Assembly (NCBI RefSeq): GCF_030384665.1
Contig: NC_083675.1
Coordinates: forward strand, 186,001-250,000
DNA from: Lodderomyces elongisporus
Taxonomy: Eukaryota > Ascomycota > Pichiomycetes > Serinales > Debaryomycetaceae
Length of the DNA stretch: 64,000 nucleotides
Direction of reading: 5' to 3'
The notes below the pieces were generated by a model that did no database searches, was not told where the DNA came from, and was given only the letters and a program-made list of their open reading frames with translations. Each line of letters begins with the position of its first letter. Within the stretch, counting starts at the first letter, position 1. Below are positions 54,132 to 64,000 of the stretch, piece after piece. The translations under genes were made by a program, and so were the position numbers.

Positions 54132-55415
54132 TCATATTTCCAGCCGTGCGCGCTTGTTTTCTCGCAAGAGTCTCCTATTCTCTAGTCGCTGTTCTTCTAA
54201 TTGTGCAAGAACGATCTTGTGCTCTCGTTTTAAATCTTCTAGTTCTTTGATCGTGGCGCGCAAGGTGCTATTCCCAACAAAATCGCTGCGGTTGCGTGCG
54301 GGAATATGTCTCAGCGATATTCTGTCGCGATGACCATCGTCTCCTCTGTATTTTCTATAGTCATCATCGTTTTCAAGTTCATGTTCAACTTTATGTTCAA
54401 GTCCTTGTTCAAGTTTGTGTGCATCTTCACCTTCGCTGTCGCTACGATCTTCATCATCCCCATTACCATCGGCGTTAAAGTAACTAACAATTCGAGATAA
54501 AAGACCCCGATTTTTCTCCTTATCGGATGTCACCTGTTTCCCAGGTTTTTTCGATACCCTATAACTTTTACCTACCCGATGGTTCTTATTCATATATTTA
54601 TTGAAAGATGCTATACTTTGTCGGCTCTTTCGCAATGTCTCGTCAAGTGACTTTATAGGTGAACCAAAGTATGGCTTTGGGTTTCCAGTGATGCGGTCAT
54701 CATCATCATTTGAACTCAATGTGGTGGTTCTAGTTAGATATGATGGCATAGCACGATCTCGCTTACCGTCATCCAAAGTGTCATGATTTGAATGCACTCC
54801 TGATAACCTGACTGAACTCGTTCCAGTTGTGCGATTTCCAAAAACATCATCCGATCGATTGTAATTCATTGTTGGTCTAAGTGTCTCAGATGAACTCAAC
54901 TTGGTATAACTACGATCTCGCTTGAAACCATTCAATTCTTCGTATCTCTTCGTTCGAAAATCAATACTATTCCCGTTTTTCGGCTCAGAAGTATATGATG
55001 GGCTTCTTTCTCTATTGCTTGTTCTATAGTTGCCAGTTGATTTATTTACTCTGTTCAAAAGCTCCGATCTTATTTCATTCTGATTGGTGCCTGGTAAATC
55101 CTTGTCGTCCTTAAATCTTGATACGCCCCCACGAGATCGCCACGAAATGGGGTCCCTGCCAATTCCTGATCTTTTCAGTATCTCATTATCTTTTCCATTC
55201 TCTTTATAATTTAAGTTTCCAAGCCGACCACGAGGTGGAGATAAATCAAATCGAGATAGCTTATCGTCTAGTTGTTCACGCCGACCGCGAGGTGATTTGT
55301 CAAATGTATTTGATAATCTGGGATACAAAGAATCTACTGTATTATCCTTATAAGTGCTTGAGTTTCCACCATTCTGTTTTCTAGATTGTCTATACTGATT
55401 GAGAAGATCAGACAT
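54132..55415 (-). CDS. Arg/Ser-rich protein with C-terminal coiled coil, unknown
   Basis: A 427-residue, mostly disordered basic protein rich in Arg, Ser, Asp and Asn. Repeated SPRGRREQLDDKLSRF / SPPRGRLGNL segments lie near the N-terminus (about 40-67). Around 305-315 is an amphipathic helix candidate (NRGLLSRIVSYF) followed by an acidic stretch. A C-terminal coiled coil at about 385-425 (IKELEDLKREHKIVLAQLEE) ends the protein. A basic disordered protein with an amphipathic membrane-binding helix and a coiled coil recalls the yeast spindle-pole/nuclear-envelope protein Nbp1, but I see no firm sequence match, so no name is given. Divergent from DPB2 with 392 bp between starts. Confidence 0.72.
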   Translation of the reverse strand: MSDLLNQYRQSRKQNGGNSSTYKDNTVDSLYPRLSNTFDKSPRGRREQLDDKLSRFDLSPPRGRLGNLNYKENGKDNEILKRSGIGRDPISWRSRGGVSRFKDDKDLPGTNQNEIRSELLNRVNKSTGNYRTSNRERSPSYTSEPKNGNSIDFRTKRYEELNGFKRDRSYTKLSSSETLRPTMNYNRSDDVFGNRTTGTSSVRLSGVHSNHDTLDDGKRDRAMPSYLTRTTTLSSNDDDDRITGNPKPYFGSPIKSLDETLRKSRQSIASFNKYMNKNHRVGKSYRVSKKPGKQVTSDKEKNRGLLSRIVSYFNADGNGDDEDRSDSEGEDAHKLEQGLEHKVEHELENDDDYRKYRGDDGHRDRISLRHIPARNRSDFVGNSTLRATIKELEDLKREHKIVLAQLEEQRLENRRLLRENKRARLEI

Positions 55416-55807
55416 TTGGATATCGGAAGAAAAAAATAAAATATCAAAAGGGTGAACTGGTTAATAATACGTTCAGATTTCGAGGTCTACCTTTACATCC
55501 TCAAAAAATTGAGAGTGTTTTTTTGTTTTGTTTTTCTTCTATTCTTTTCATTTCTTTTATTTGATCAAGTCGCGCTTATCATCATCTGCTTCACCCATCT
55601 TTTTCGATTTCTTTTCTTTTTTTCCTTTTCTTTTTTTTTTGGTTTTAAGACGCGTTTCTGTTTTTTTTTACTTTCGCGGGTGTTTAGAAATCACTAGATA
55701 CGAAGAGTAAGAGTATCACTAATACAAACATCGTCATCACTAACACTTAAAAACACTACTACCACTATCACCGCCACTAATACTTTTACTTTCCAATCTA
55801 AACCACT
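55416..55807. other. Shared promoter, coiled-coil gene / DPB2
   Basis: T-rich spacer. Contains ACGCGT at 55651-55656, a perfect MluI cell-cycle box (MCB) of the MBF type, about 155 bp upstream of the DPB2 start; the full context is AAGACGCGTTTC. In yeasts MCB elements drive G1/S expression of replication genes. Confidence 0.6.
55651..55656 (+). promoter_or_regulatory. MCB element (ACGCGT) upstream of DPB2
   Basis: A perfect palindromic ACGCGT between two divergent genes, one a DNA polymerase epsilon subunit. MBF binding is inferred from the S. cerevisiae and C. albicans rule for G1/S genes. Confidence 0.6.
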
Positions 55808-57832
55808 ATGTCTATTGGCTTGGTCAAGAAAAACAAGACAGCTACTTCATTGCCCATAAAACTTCTGCCATCGAATCTACGACCCATTGTTTTTAGAACT
55901 CTAACGAAAAAGCATGGTTTAAACGTCAATTCTGAGGCATTAGCCATGCTTACAGATGTCATAAGTCAAAAATTTGGTTTTGATTGGCGAAGTATCCAGT
56001 CGCAACAGTTTCTCGAGGAGATTGCCAAATTCTGGAAATTAGAGGATCGTGGGATATTTGTTGATGCTGAGGGACTAAAATCAGTGATGAAGGAAATTAA
56101 CCTGAAAGAAGAGGCTCTAAGAGTTCAAAAAGCTGGAAGGACAGATACCATCGTAGATGACCAGATTACAGAAGATGAAATACAAATTCAATGGCAAGAC
56201 TATTTCAAAATAGTATCGCCTAACGAGCAACCACGATGTACTTTTGACAAGACAAGAAAACAGTTTATTGTCACTTTACGAAAGGAAAAAATGCCTCTCT
56301 TGGCCAGTTTGAGTCTAAATCAAAGAGCATGCGTTGAGTCCAAGAACAACCAATACCATTTAATTATGGACAGATTATCTCGGAATGAAAGTTTCCAAAA
56401 AGTGTCAATGACCAGCATTTCCAACCTCCATTCGATATCAAACAACAATGGCGGGATGTTCTTTAACAATGAAATAACATTGATCAAAAATGTACTCGGT
56501 AGAGATGGACAACGGTTTTTGCTTTTTGGGTTATTATCCAAAGATTCTGCTGGTGAATTCATCTTGGAAGACTCAACAGACTATATCGAATTGAACCTTG
56601 CACAAACCGTCAAAAACCAAAGCTCATTTTATTCACCAGGAATGTTTGTATTGGTTGAAGGGATATATTCAGCATCTGGAGGCAACTCATCGCTGAACCA
56701 GGATTATATAGGAGGTTGTTTTTACGTGAGCAATATTGCACACCCGCCAGCAGAAAGAAGAGATAAGAGTTTGGAAGCTTATGGGCTTGTTGACTTTTTG
56801 GGTGTGCATAGACACATTGCGTCTGCCAATGGAGGAGACCGGGCAATAAAGATACCTAAACCGTACAAAAAGAAACTTTCACAACTCGAAAAATCATTAA
56901 CAAACCACAAAATTGTTTTTATGGGAAGCGATTTGTATTTCGATTCACCCAAAGTGATAAATGGATTAACGAAATTTTTGCAAAGACTCGAAAACTCAAT
57001 AATTGAAGAGCAGGATGGCGATGGCGAGAGAAAGACACCGCTTGCTTTGGTTCTAACTGGTTCGTTTTCATCTAAACCTTTGACCTCAACTACTTCTTCG
57101 GCAACAAGTATTTCCAACTCAGAGCATTATAAGGGACTTTTTGACTCTTTTACCAATTTGCTTGCCAATTACCCTAATGTGGTGCACACTTGTAAAATTG
57201 TTCTTATTCCTGGCGATAACGACCCATGGCAATCGACGTTTTCTTTGGGTTCATCTTGCTTGAATGTGATCCCGCGGGCCTCAATTGCCAGAGTCTTTGT
57301 CAATAGATTGGAGAAATTATTACCGAGGGGAAACTTGATCCTTGCTTGGAACCCATGTAGGATCAATTACCTTTCGCAAGAGATTGTTGTGTTTAAAGAT
57401 CAATTGATGAGCAAGTTCAAGAGAAACGATATTGTATTCCCACAGGATTTGGAATTGGAAAAAGATCCATTAGAAGGATTAAATGATAAAGAACGAATTG
57501 ACCAACTAATACAACGAAAAGACGAACATGTGAGCAGCAAGATCAAACAAGCAAGAAAGCTAGTCAAAGTAATCTTGGATCAAGGAACATTGCTGCCATT
57601 TGAAAAAAGTTTAAAGGTAGTCAACTCGCAGTACGATTATAGTTTGAGACTTGAACCACTGCCAAATATCATTATCTTGCACGACACGAGCTTTGACAAC
57701 TTCGAAGTCACGTACCAGGGTTGTAGAGTGGTGAACATAGCACGAGCAATGAACCAGGGGAGCAGAAAATTGAACTATGTTGAATACTATCCAAGCTCTA
57801 AAAAGTTTGATTTTAAAGACTTGTATTTCTGA
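55808..57832 (+). CDS. DPB2: DNA polymerase epsilon subunit B (DPB2)
   Basis: 674 residues, near yeast Dpb2 (689). The N-terminal helical domain (RPIVFRTLTKKHGLNVNSEALAML, about 25-105) binds the GINS/CMG helicase in this family. The C-terminal part holds the OB fold and inactive calcineurin-like phosphoesterase of B subunits: GRDGQRFLLFGLLS, YSPGMFVLVEGIYS, VFMGSDLYFDSP, LALVLTGSFSS, KIVLIPGDNDPW, LNVIPRASI and CRINYLSQEIV. Dpb2 joins Pol2 to the replisome in leading-strand synthesis and is essential. The ATG at 55808 starts the conserved domain; an MCB box lies upstream. Confidence 0.95.
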   Translation: MSIGLVKKNKTATSLPIKLLPSNLRPIVFRTLTKKHGLNVNSEALAMLTDVISQKFGFDWRSIQSQQFLEEIAKFWKLEDRGIFVDAEGLKSVMKEINLKEEALRVQKAGRTDTIVDDQITEDEIQIQWQDYFKIVSPNEQPRCTFDKTRKQFIVTLRKEKMPLLASLSLNQRACVESKNNQYHLIMDRLSRNESFQKVSMTSISNLHSISNNNGGMFFNNEITLIKNVLGRDGQRFLLFGLLSKDSAGEFILEDSTDYIELNLAQTVKNQSSFYSPGMFVLVEGIYSASGGNSSLNQDYIGGCFYVSNIAHPPAERRDKSLEAYGLVDFLGVHRHIASANGGDRAIKIPKPYKKKLSQLEKSLTNHKIVFMGSDLYFDSPKVINGLTKFLQRLENSIIEEQDGDGERKTPLALVLTGSFSSKPLTSTTSSATSISNSEHYKGLFDSFTNLLANYPNVVHTCKIVLIPGDNDPWQSTFSLGSSCLNVIPRASIARVFVNRLEKLLPRGNLILAWNPCRINYLSQEIVVFKDQLMSKFKRNDIVFPQDLELEKDPLEGLNDKERIDQLIQRKDEHVSSKIKQARKLVKVILDQGTLLPFEKSLKVVNSQYDYSLRLEPLPNIIILHDTSFDNFEVTYQGCRVVNIARAMNQGSRKLNYVEYYPSSKKFDFKDLYF

Positions 57833-58536
57833 TCAAGAAATAGGGCCCATAGTTTTTACGTGATATTAGTACCGTTGGTATCATTGCTGCCATTCAAGAA
57901 TAACAAAGCAGTGTTAATGTTGTTACAAGAAGTACGATAGCAATAAAGGAAAAGAAAAAAGAAAAAAGAAAAAGGAAAAAGGAAATAGAAGAAATGAATG
58001 TAGATTTATTTTCAATCTCTTGTTGAGACGGGACTACTAACTCTGTATCTATAAAAGTATAGAATACTTTGAATGAAAGTGATATTCTTTTTTTAGCATA
58101 TTTTTTAAATTACAGGTAATCACTAACCAAGTTTGATCGTGTACACTAAGGATGGTACTAAACGGTGAAGTAAACTATTATGCAATACACTTGGTCTTGT
58201 CCTTTATTTTACTTTACTTTTTCCTTTTAGAACTTCGAGGTTGAGTTTTGAAAATTTAAAGTCGTTGTCGCGCGCTTACACATTTTGGATCTGAGAGATG
58301 TACCTGAGACTTTTCATTTTACTTTCGGTTTATTACACGTATATATATACCAATATATAGGAATATATATGTGTGTGTAACACTGAATCATACTACTCTT
58401 GAACTAGACAAGACAAGACAAGATAATACAACGGTCCAGGGTTGAACTATTTCATTCTTTTTTTTTCTTCCCCTCACACCTCTCTCTTCTACTTTCTTTC
58501 CTATTCCCTTTCTGATTTGTCCACAAACAAACTACA
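57833..58536. other. Intergenic, BET2 promoter
   Basis: Codirectional spacer with AAGAAAA repeats (57945-57980), TA repeats near 58337-58370 and AGACA repeats at 58407-58425. No gene seen. Confidence 0.5.
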
Positions 58537-59547
58537 ATGACTTCTTCAGAGCCTATGGATATAACACAACATGAATTTGTCAAAGAAAAGCATATCAATT
58601 TCATTATTGAACAAGAATCGAATAGATCATACGAGTACTGGCTCAGCGAGCACCTACGAATGAATGGCTTATATTGGGGTGTAACTGCATTAATCACAAT
58701 GAAAAGCCTTAACGAGAAAACACTACCGGAAAACTCAGTTGTTGAATTTATACTTAGTTGCTGGGATGCGAGTTCAGGTGCATTTGGTGCATTTCCACAA
58801 CACGATGCACATATACTTTCTACATTGTCAGCATTGCAAATATTGAAGATATACGATAATGAGCTAAAACAACTCACACTGGGGCAAAAGTCGCAATTGG
58901 TGAAATTCATCAAGGATTTGCAGCAACCCAATGGAAGTTTCCAAGGTGATGGCTTTGGCGAAGTTGATTCGAGATTCACATATACTGCTGTTTCTGCATT
59001 GTCATTATTAGGCGAATTGACGCCTGAACTTTGCGACACCGCTGCAAAGTTCATCATGGACTGCTATAATTTCGATGGCGGATTCGGTCTTGTTCCCGGA
59101 TCCGAGTCGCATGCGGCACAAGGTTTTGTATGCGTTGGTGCTTTGGCAATTATGGATAGACTCCATTTGCTAAAAGAAGTAGAGATCAAGGTGGCAAGCT
59201 GGCTTAGTGAAAGACAAGTTTTACCCTCTGGCGGGCTTAATGGTAGGCCCGAGAAATTGCCAGATGCCTGTTATAGTTGGTGGGCGTTATCGACATTAAG
59301 CATATTGGGTAGAAAACACTGGGTCGATTTGACAAAATTAGAAAATTTCATATTAAGTTGTCAAGATTTGGAGAAAGGCGGTATAAGCGATCGTCCTGAT
59401 AACCAAACCGATATATACCATACATGTTTTGGAATTTGTGGATTGAGTTTAATCGATTACGAGAAATACGGTTTTGACGAGATTGACCCCGTTTATTGTA
59501 TGCCTATAAGAGTGACGAAAAAGTTTCAGAAATGGAAAGCAAATTGA
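58537..59547 (+). CDS. BET2: Geranylgeranyltransferase type II (RabGGTase) beta subunit BET2
   Basis: 336 residues (yeast Bet2 is 325). The prenyltransferase alpha-alpha barrel shows repeated GG-F motifs: GSFQGDGFGEVDSRFTYTA, GGFGLVPGSESHAAQG, GGLNGRPEKLPDACYSWWAL and GGISDRPDNQTDIYHTCFG. Zinc ligands are predicted as Asp243, Cys245 and His295, spaced exactly as in the mammalian enzyme (238/240/290). With Bet4 and the escort protein Mrs6 it adds geranylgeranyl groups to Rab GTases such as Sec4 and Ypt1, so it is needed for secretion. Confidence 0.95.
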   Translation: MTSSEPMDITQHEFVKEKHINFIIEQESNRSYEYWLSEHLRMNGLYWGVTALITMKSLNEKTLPENSVVEFILSCWDASSGAFGAFPQHDAHILSTLSALQILKIYDNELKQLTLGQKSQLVKFIKDLQQPNGSFQGDGFGEVDSRFTYTAVSALSLLGELTPELCDTAAKFIMDCYNFDGGFGLVPGSESHAAQGFVCVGALAIMDRLHLLKEVEIKVASWLSERQVLPSGGLNGRPEKLPDACYSWWALSTLSILGRKHWVDLTKLENFILSCQDLEKGGISDRPDNQTDIYHTCFGICGLSLIDYEKYGFDEIDPVYCMPIRVTKKFQKWKAN

Positions 59548-60037
59548 GGGCAAGTACCAGATGCACCAAAAAAACGTCATCTTGAAATATTGAGTTTACA
59601 CTTTTACACCATTGATAAATCATAGTAAAAACAGTGCTGGTAGTCTTGTATCTTTGCAACTTTATGTTAAAAGTGATGGAGGATACTTATTTCGTGTAGA
59701 AAATGCAAATAAAATTTTATAATTGGGATGCTCAAATTCCATCTATGCTAATGCGGAAAAATTATAAATTTAAAGCCTTTATCACCGCCACAATTACACA
59801 AAAGTTGTAGGTATTCAATTCTTAACAAAATTCTCTACAAATATATTATTCCTTTTGGTACATTTTATTTCAATTGCAATCACAATCAAAGTCTATATCA
59901 AAACAGATTTGAGGCATACAATTCTCTTGATTATATAGAAGAGAGAAATAAAAAAGAAAAAGAAGAAAAAAAAAAGACATAGAGACAAAAGTGTCATATT
60001 TCTCCAATCTCATTTCCGTTATCACTTTGCTTTTACA
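59548..60037. other. Intergenic, NIT2 promoter
   Basis: AT-rich 490-bp spacer with an A/G-rich run (59941-59980) before NIT2. No gene seen. Confidence 0.5.
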
Positions 60038-60922
60038 ATGAAGATCGCAGTTGGCCAACTTTGCTCCTCGTCTAATCTTGCACGCAACCTCGAAACAGTA
60101 TTAAAGATATTTAATGAAGCCGTCCAATCCAAATCCAGAATACTTTTCCTTCCTGAGGCAACAGATTATATTGCACGAAATGCGGACCATAGTCGACAAT
60201 TAGCTTCGGATGTTCAGTCGCAGTTTTTGACACCATTACTCAACCATATAAAACAACTCAAGTCATCTACATACGTCTCACTTGGGGTTCATTTACCTGG
60301 AAATACCAGTGCGCGTGTCAAGAATGTCCATCTTTTAATTGACCCTGAGGGTACAATTGTTCAGCAATACCAGAAAATTCATCTATTTGATGTTGATGTG
60401 CCGAATGGTCCTATTTTGAAGGAGTCCAACTCTGTCGAGCCTGGCTCCAAAATTTTGGATCCATTTCCAATAAATGATGGTGGAAAAGATAGTTTCCACT
60501 TGGGATTGGCGATTTGCTACGATATTAGGTTTCCCGAACTCAGTTTGAAATTACGTGAAAAGGGTGCAAACATATTGACTTTTCCAAGTGCATTCACAAC
60601 AAAGACTGGCGATGCGCATTGGGAAATATTGACCAAAGCAAGAGCATTGGACTCTCAATGCTTTGTAATCAATGTAGCTCAATGCGGTAAACACGATACA
60701 GGAACTGTTGATGGTCAGAAAAGCGCGGTTGTGAGGGAGAGTTATGGTGAGTCAATAGTTGTTGATGCATGGGGAAAAGTATTGGCAAGGGCATCAAAGT
60801 ATAGCGATGAGCCTGTGCAGGAGTATGAAGTTATATACGCCGAGTTAAATTTGTCAGAGTTGGAGAAAACGAGACAAAACATGCCATTACTAGATCATAG
60901 AAGACCTGATGTGTACAAGTAA
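60038..60922 (+). CDS. NIT2: NIT2-type nitrilase (deaminated glutathione amidase)
   Basis: 294 residues; yeast Nit2 is 307. The carbon-nitrogen hydrolase triad is complete: Glu40 (FLPEATDY), Lys113 (YQKIHLFD) and Cys160 (GLAICYDIRFPEL). LFDVDVPNG and the VINVAQCGKH segment also fit the Nit1/Nit2 clade. The family member in yeast and mammals hydrolyses deaminated glutathione, repairing a transaminase side product. The ATG at 60038 starts directly with the domain (MKIAVGQLCS), giving no targeting peptide. Confidence 0.93.
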   Translation: MKIAVGQLCSSSNLARNLETVLKIFNEAVQSKSRILFLPEATDYIARNADHSRQLASDVQSQFLTPLLNHIKQLKSSTYVSLGVHLPGNTSARVKNVHLLIDPEGTIVQQYQKIHLFDVDVPNGPILKESNSVEPGSKILDPFPINDGGKDSFHLGLAICYDIRFPELSLKLREKGANILTFPSAFTTKTGDAHWEILTKARALDSQCFVINVAQCGKHDTGTVDGQKSAVVRESYGESIVVDAWGKVLARASKYSDEPVQEYEVIYAELNLSELEKTRQNMPLLDHRRPDVYK

Positions 60923-61162
60923 ATAAATGAATGCAAATGCAAATGCAAAGTGCAAAGTGCAAATAATCAACATAAGTATATACATATAAGAGAGAATATC
61001 AATAGTACAAGAAAGATGTATTTGTTTCCAAAACATTATGTACTTATGCACATATGTATTGTCTGCCATTACATTGAAAAAAAAAATAATAATAAGTTAT
61101 TATTTGAGTGGTATTAAAGCTTTTGTTTTTTTTTTTCTATAAAAAAAAAGTGTGATCTAGTA
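60923..61162. other. Convergent 3' region NIT2/CAN1
   Basis: Short convergent spacer with AAATGC repeats at 60930-60962. Confidence 0.5.
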
Positions 61163-62860
61163 TTATGCTACAATGTTCCAAAACTTTTCCCACAAGTTTT
61201 TTGGCTCTTCGTCATCAAACACCATTTCGTCGATTTCTCTGACGCCCGAATCTATATCGCACTCATCAAGAGGCACCAAGAAATCTCTCATTTTGAAATT
61301 GAACCCTTGGAAAATGAAATGGAAAACTAGCCATAAAACGAAAAACAAGATGACGGAGATGTATGAAATGAAAAATTCCCTGGTACTAAACCCGTTGAAA
61401 AAGGCCTGGAATCCTTGGATCAAGGTGATTAAAAAGGTCCAGAAACAGGCATAGTATGCAGCCCATGGCATGAAAGTGGCTTTGAATGGTAACGAATCTC
61501 TTGAGATGTTTCTCCGCTTCAATACTTTCATGAATCTAATATGAGCCACCGAGATGAAACCCCAACAGATTAAGCCGGCTGTACCAGTTATGTCCAATAA
61601 CCAGTTGAATGCCTCACTTCCGCTATTAGAGACTGCCAAGTAACCCAATGAGCCAAACATGGCAGTAAAAGCCACGGTTACGTATGGGACACCAAACTTG
61701 TTAACACGAAGGAAAAACTTGGGTGCAACGCCAGCCTGTGCGAGACCAAACACGACTCTGGATCCACAATATACATCTGAATTAGCTGCGGAAATGATTG
61801 TTGATAAGATCACGGCATTGAAGATGTGTGGCAAGACCTTAGTTCCTGAGTTTTCTATAGCAACAATGAATGGCGAGACACTGGTGTAATTACCATTTTG
61901 CAATTTGGGGTCATCGTAGGGTACCAAGAGGCCCAAGAATAACATTGTGAGGACAAAGAACAACAAGATTCTCAACAATACCTTTCTTATAGCACGGGGC
62001 ACTGTTCTTCTTGGGTTTGCAGTCTCACCTGCAGAAATTCCCACCAATTCGGTACCTTGGAATGTGAATGCTGCGTTGATGAAGGAGCTGACAAATGCAA
62101 GGAATCTACCAGTGGACTTTTTTTCAACAAGGATTCCTGGACCCCATGCATATCCATTTCTCCAGTATCTGAATCCCACTGGACCTGTTTTGCCAGCACC
62201 GCACACCATGATGAATGCGTAGAGCAACCATCCAACGATGGCAACAACTTTTATTGATGCGAGCCAAAACTCCATTTCTCCGTAAAATTTGACGGGGACA
62301 AAGTTGAAGGCGGTGATGATGACAAAGAAAATGCTGATCCATGCTGCTAATGGTACGGCATCTGTCCAAAATTCAATTACTTGTCCGACAACTGAAAGTT
62401 CCAATGCAAAAGTCATGGTCCAACTGAACCAATAAAGCCAACCAACGGTGCTTCCCACTGAAGATGAGACCCATCTTGTGATGAATTGTGCAAATGATCC
62501 GGTAACTGGGATGAGGGTGGCCATCTCTCCCAATGATTGGGTGACGCTATAAGTGATTGTTGTCATGAATAGAAAAGAAATGAGTGAAAGTATAGGTCCT
62601 GAATCTGCAAGCATTGAGCCTGTTGAGATGAAGAGACCAGTACCAATGGTTCCACCCAATGTGATCATGGACACGTGTCGAGGTTTTAGTTGACGTTTGA
62701 CTGTTTCTGCTGTGCCTGTGACCTCATCGTTGGATAGTTCTGAGATTTGATCATTTTTAGTGTATTCTACTCCCTTTTCGGCATCCTGTGATATCGACGG
62801 TGACTTTACCTCCTGAGTGGAGGAAGATATGGGCCCAACTGTTTTTTCATTATAACTCAT
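61163..62860 (-). CDS. CAN1: Basic amino-acid permease, CAN1/LYP1/ALP1 type
   Basis: 565 residues with 12 predicted membrane segments of the yeast amino-acid transporter (APC) family. Seen: [21 protein letters not shown] in TM1; [18 protein letters not shown]; and [27 protein letters not shown], the signature that in S. cerevisiae is shared by Can1, Lyp1 and Alp1. Later segments are [22 protein letters not shown] and a soluble acidic C-terminus. It should import arginine, lysine and related cations across the plasma membrane. The N-terminus is Ser/Thr/Lys-rich with lysines suited to ubiquitin-driven endocytosis. Which of the three specificities it has cannot be read from sequence. The symbol is for the family group. 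Confidence 0.92.
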   Translation of the reverse strand: MSYNEKTVGPISSSTQEVKSPSISQDAEKGVEYTKNDQISELSNDEVTGTAETVKRQLKPRHVSMITLGGTIGTGLFISTGSMLADSGPILSLISFLFMTTITYSVTQSLGEMATLIPVTGSFAQFITRWVSSSVGSTVGWLYWFSWTMTFALELSVVGQVIEFWTDAVPLAAWISIFFVIITAFNFVPVKFYGEMEFWLASIKVVAIVGWLLYAFIMVCGAGKTGPVGFRYWRNGYAWGPGILVEKKSTGRFLAFVSSFINAAFTFQGTELVGISAGETANPRRTVPRAIRKVLLRILLFFVLTMLFLGLLVPYDDPKLQNGNYTSVSPFIVAIENSGTKVLPHIFNAVILSTIISAANSDVYCGSRVVFGLAQAGVAPKFFLRVNKFGVPYVTVAFTAMFGSLGYLAVSNSGSEAFNWLLDITGTAGLICWGFISVAHIRFMKVLKRRNISRDSLPFKATFMPWAAYYACFWTFLITLIQGFQAFFNGFSTREFFISYISVILFFVLWLVFHFIFQGFNFKMRDFLVPLDECDIDSGVREIDEMVFDDEEPKNLWEKFWNIVA

Positions 62861-63022
62861 GGTTGCAAAAAAAAAATAGATATAAAGGGGAAAATAAGAT
62901 AGACACTGGAATGTGGACTATCGAGAAGAAAAGAAAATAAAAAAGAAGAAGAAAAAAAAAGAAGAAGTAAAAACAGGGTCCTCTTGGCAGAGATGAAGAA
63001 GAAAAATCAGCAAGGTAAAGAC

Positions 63023-63062
<40 letters not shown>

Positions 63063-64000
63063 GATCGATATTGAAATTTATACAGATGCATGTTTATGAA
63101 AACGGCTTGATAAATCTTTTGTTGTACAATAGCTTGCTTTTTTTTTATTCGGGCGCTTATTTTTTTTTACTCTAAAGAGCAGCTCCATTCGCCTTACTCT
63201 TTCTTCGTCGTCGTCTTCTTCTTAGCGGGCTGCAGTACCAAAAAAAAAAAAAAAAAAGAAAAAAAAAAGAAAAGAAAAAGAACTAAATCCTTTAAGCGGT
63301 TTCGCTTCTCATCTACTAAATAAAAGAAGGTGAAGGTGAAATGATCAAGGTGAACATACAAAGGTTCAAGGTGAAATAGCACGAGGAAGATAAAGAGAAC
63401 AATAGACTGCCTTGTGAAGTACCACCAAACGAAAAGAAAAAGAAACAAAAAAAAAAAAAAAGAAACGGTACGGTACGGTACGGTACTGTTTTGTTTATTT
63501 AACGTCAATCATTGAGAGATACGAGAAATGAAGAGAAGGCAGGTAACGAGATCTAGTGAAGAGAAATGAAGATTCAAAGTCAAAGAAAAGATTTCTTTTT
63601 ACACAACTCTCTCTCTTTTCAATGCATTATCATCCATATGTGTATTCTTTATCATTTGTTTCAATTAAATTTGAATATTCATATGTTTTCTATTTTTTTT
63701 CTTCATGTTGAAAATTTGGTACTGGTTGTCCAATTTTGACCTGTGAGCTCCTTTTGTACTAATCTGTGTTTTGTAATTGTCAAGGCATTTTTCCTTTTTT
63801 TGTATCTCTGTTTTTACTGTTGAGATTTCTGGTTTTCAGTGCGATGAAGCAGGTACGGCGTTTTGTGAGGTAAATTGACAAATAAAAAAAAAAAGAAGAA
63901 AGTGCCACGAGAGATGAGATACAAAACTGCTGTCTTTGTCGCGCTTACCGCGGTTGTACACATTCTCCTAATAAAACTTCAATAAGGTGCACACTGAGTG
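62861..64000. other. Upstream region of the permease gene, to window end
   Basis: Poly-A/G tracts, a TA repeat at 63029-63056 about 170-195 bp upstream of the permease ATG, an A-rich run at 63239-63282, and a four-copy CGGTA repeat at 63466-63486. No ORF with coding character is seen. Confidence 0.5.

Overview
The window is nuclear DNA from a budding yeast. It has compact, mostly intron-free genes separated by AT-rich spacers full of microsatellites, and two short introns close to the start codon that carry the yeast branch point TACTAAC. The alpha-pheromone gene encodes eight copies of GWMWTRYGRFSPV. This aligns with the 13-residue Candida pheromones and, from memory, matches Lodderomyces elongisporus of the CTG clade. 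Two dense CTG-codon clusters give implausible hydrophobic or Leu-rich segments under the standard code but ordinary Ser-rich linkers if CTG is serine, which fits that clade. The species call is an inference; no search was run.

Layout. Positions 1-10 kb hold the 3' part of STU2 (microtubule polymerase), CIR1 (ETF beta), a TDA10-like kinase, a 47-codon small ORF, the mating pheromone MFalpha, and AOS1 (SUMO E1 subunit, one intron). Positions 10-20 kb hold HDA3 and PRP4 in divergent orientation, then a 2OG-Fe(II) oxygenase-like gene and an AXL1-like M16 protease, both on the minus strand. Positions 20-32 kb are looser: an Asn/Ser-rich protein, a GPI-anchored SRP1/TIP1-type wall protein, a solo LTR with an intact 5-bp target duplication, a Ser-rich spliced gene of unknown function, and a leucine-rich-repeat protein. 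A 5.9-kb gene-free stretch follows, then a DHA2-type drug/H+ antiporter, an APQ12-like membrane protein and a SAP1/YTA6-type AAA ATPase. After a further 4.4-kb gene-free stretch come a DOT6/TOD6-type Myb repressor and another 2.9-kb spacer. The last 10 kb is dense again: a coiled-coil protein of unknown function, DPB2, BET2, NIT2 and a CAN1-type basic amino-acid permease.

The most notable points are these. (a) The AXL1-like protein keeps His68 of the zinc motif but has Asn71 and Gln72 in place of the Glu-His pair, so it is probably not a peptidase. (b) In the pheromone precursor every mature copy is identical in protein while the DNA differs at synonymous sites, and the spacers are built from X-Ala/X-Pro dipeptides. 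An Mcm1-like box lies about 110 bp upstream of it. (c) The SAP1-like gene has twelve CTG codons within 28 codons, which looks like an old compensated frameshift. (d) A clean solo LTR is bounded by ACAAT duplications. No tRNA, rRNA or CRISPR-like array was seen. No complete mobile element was seen.
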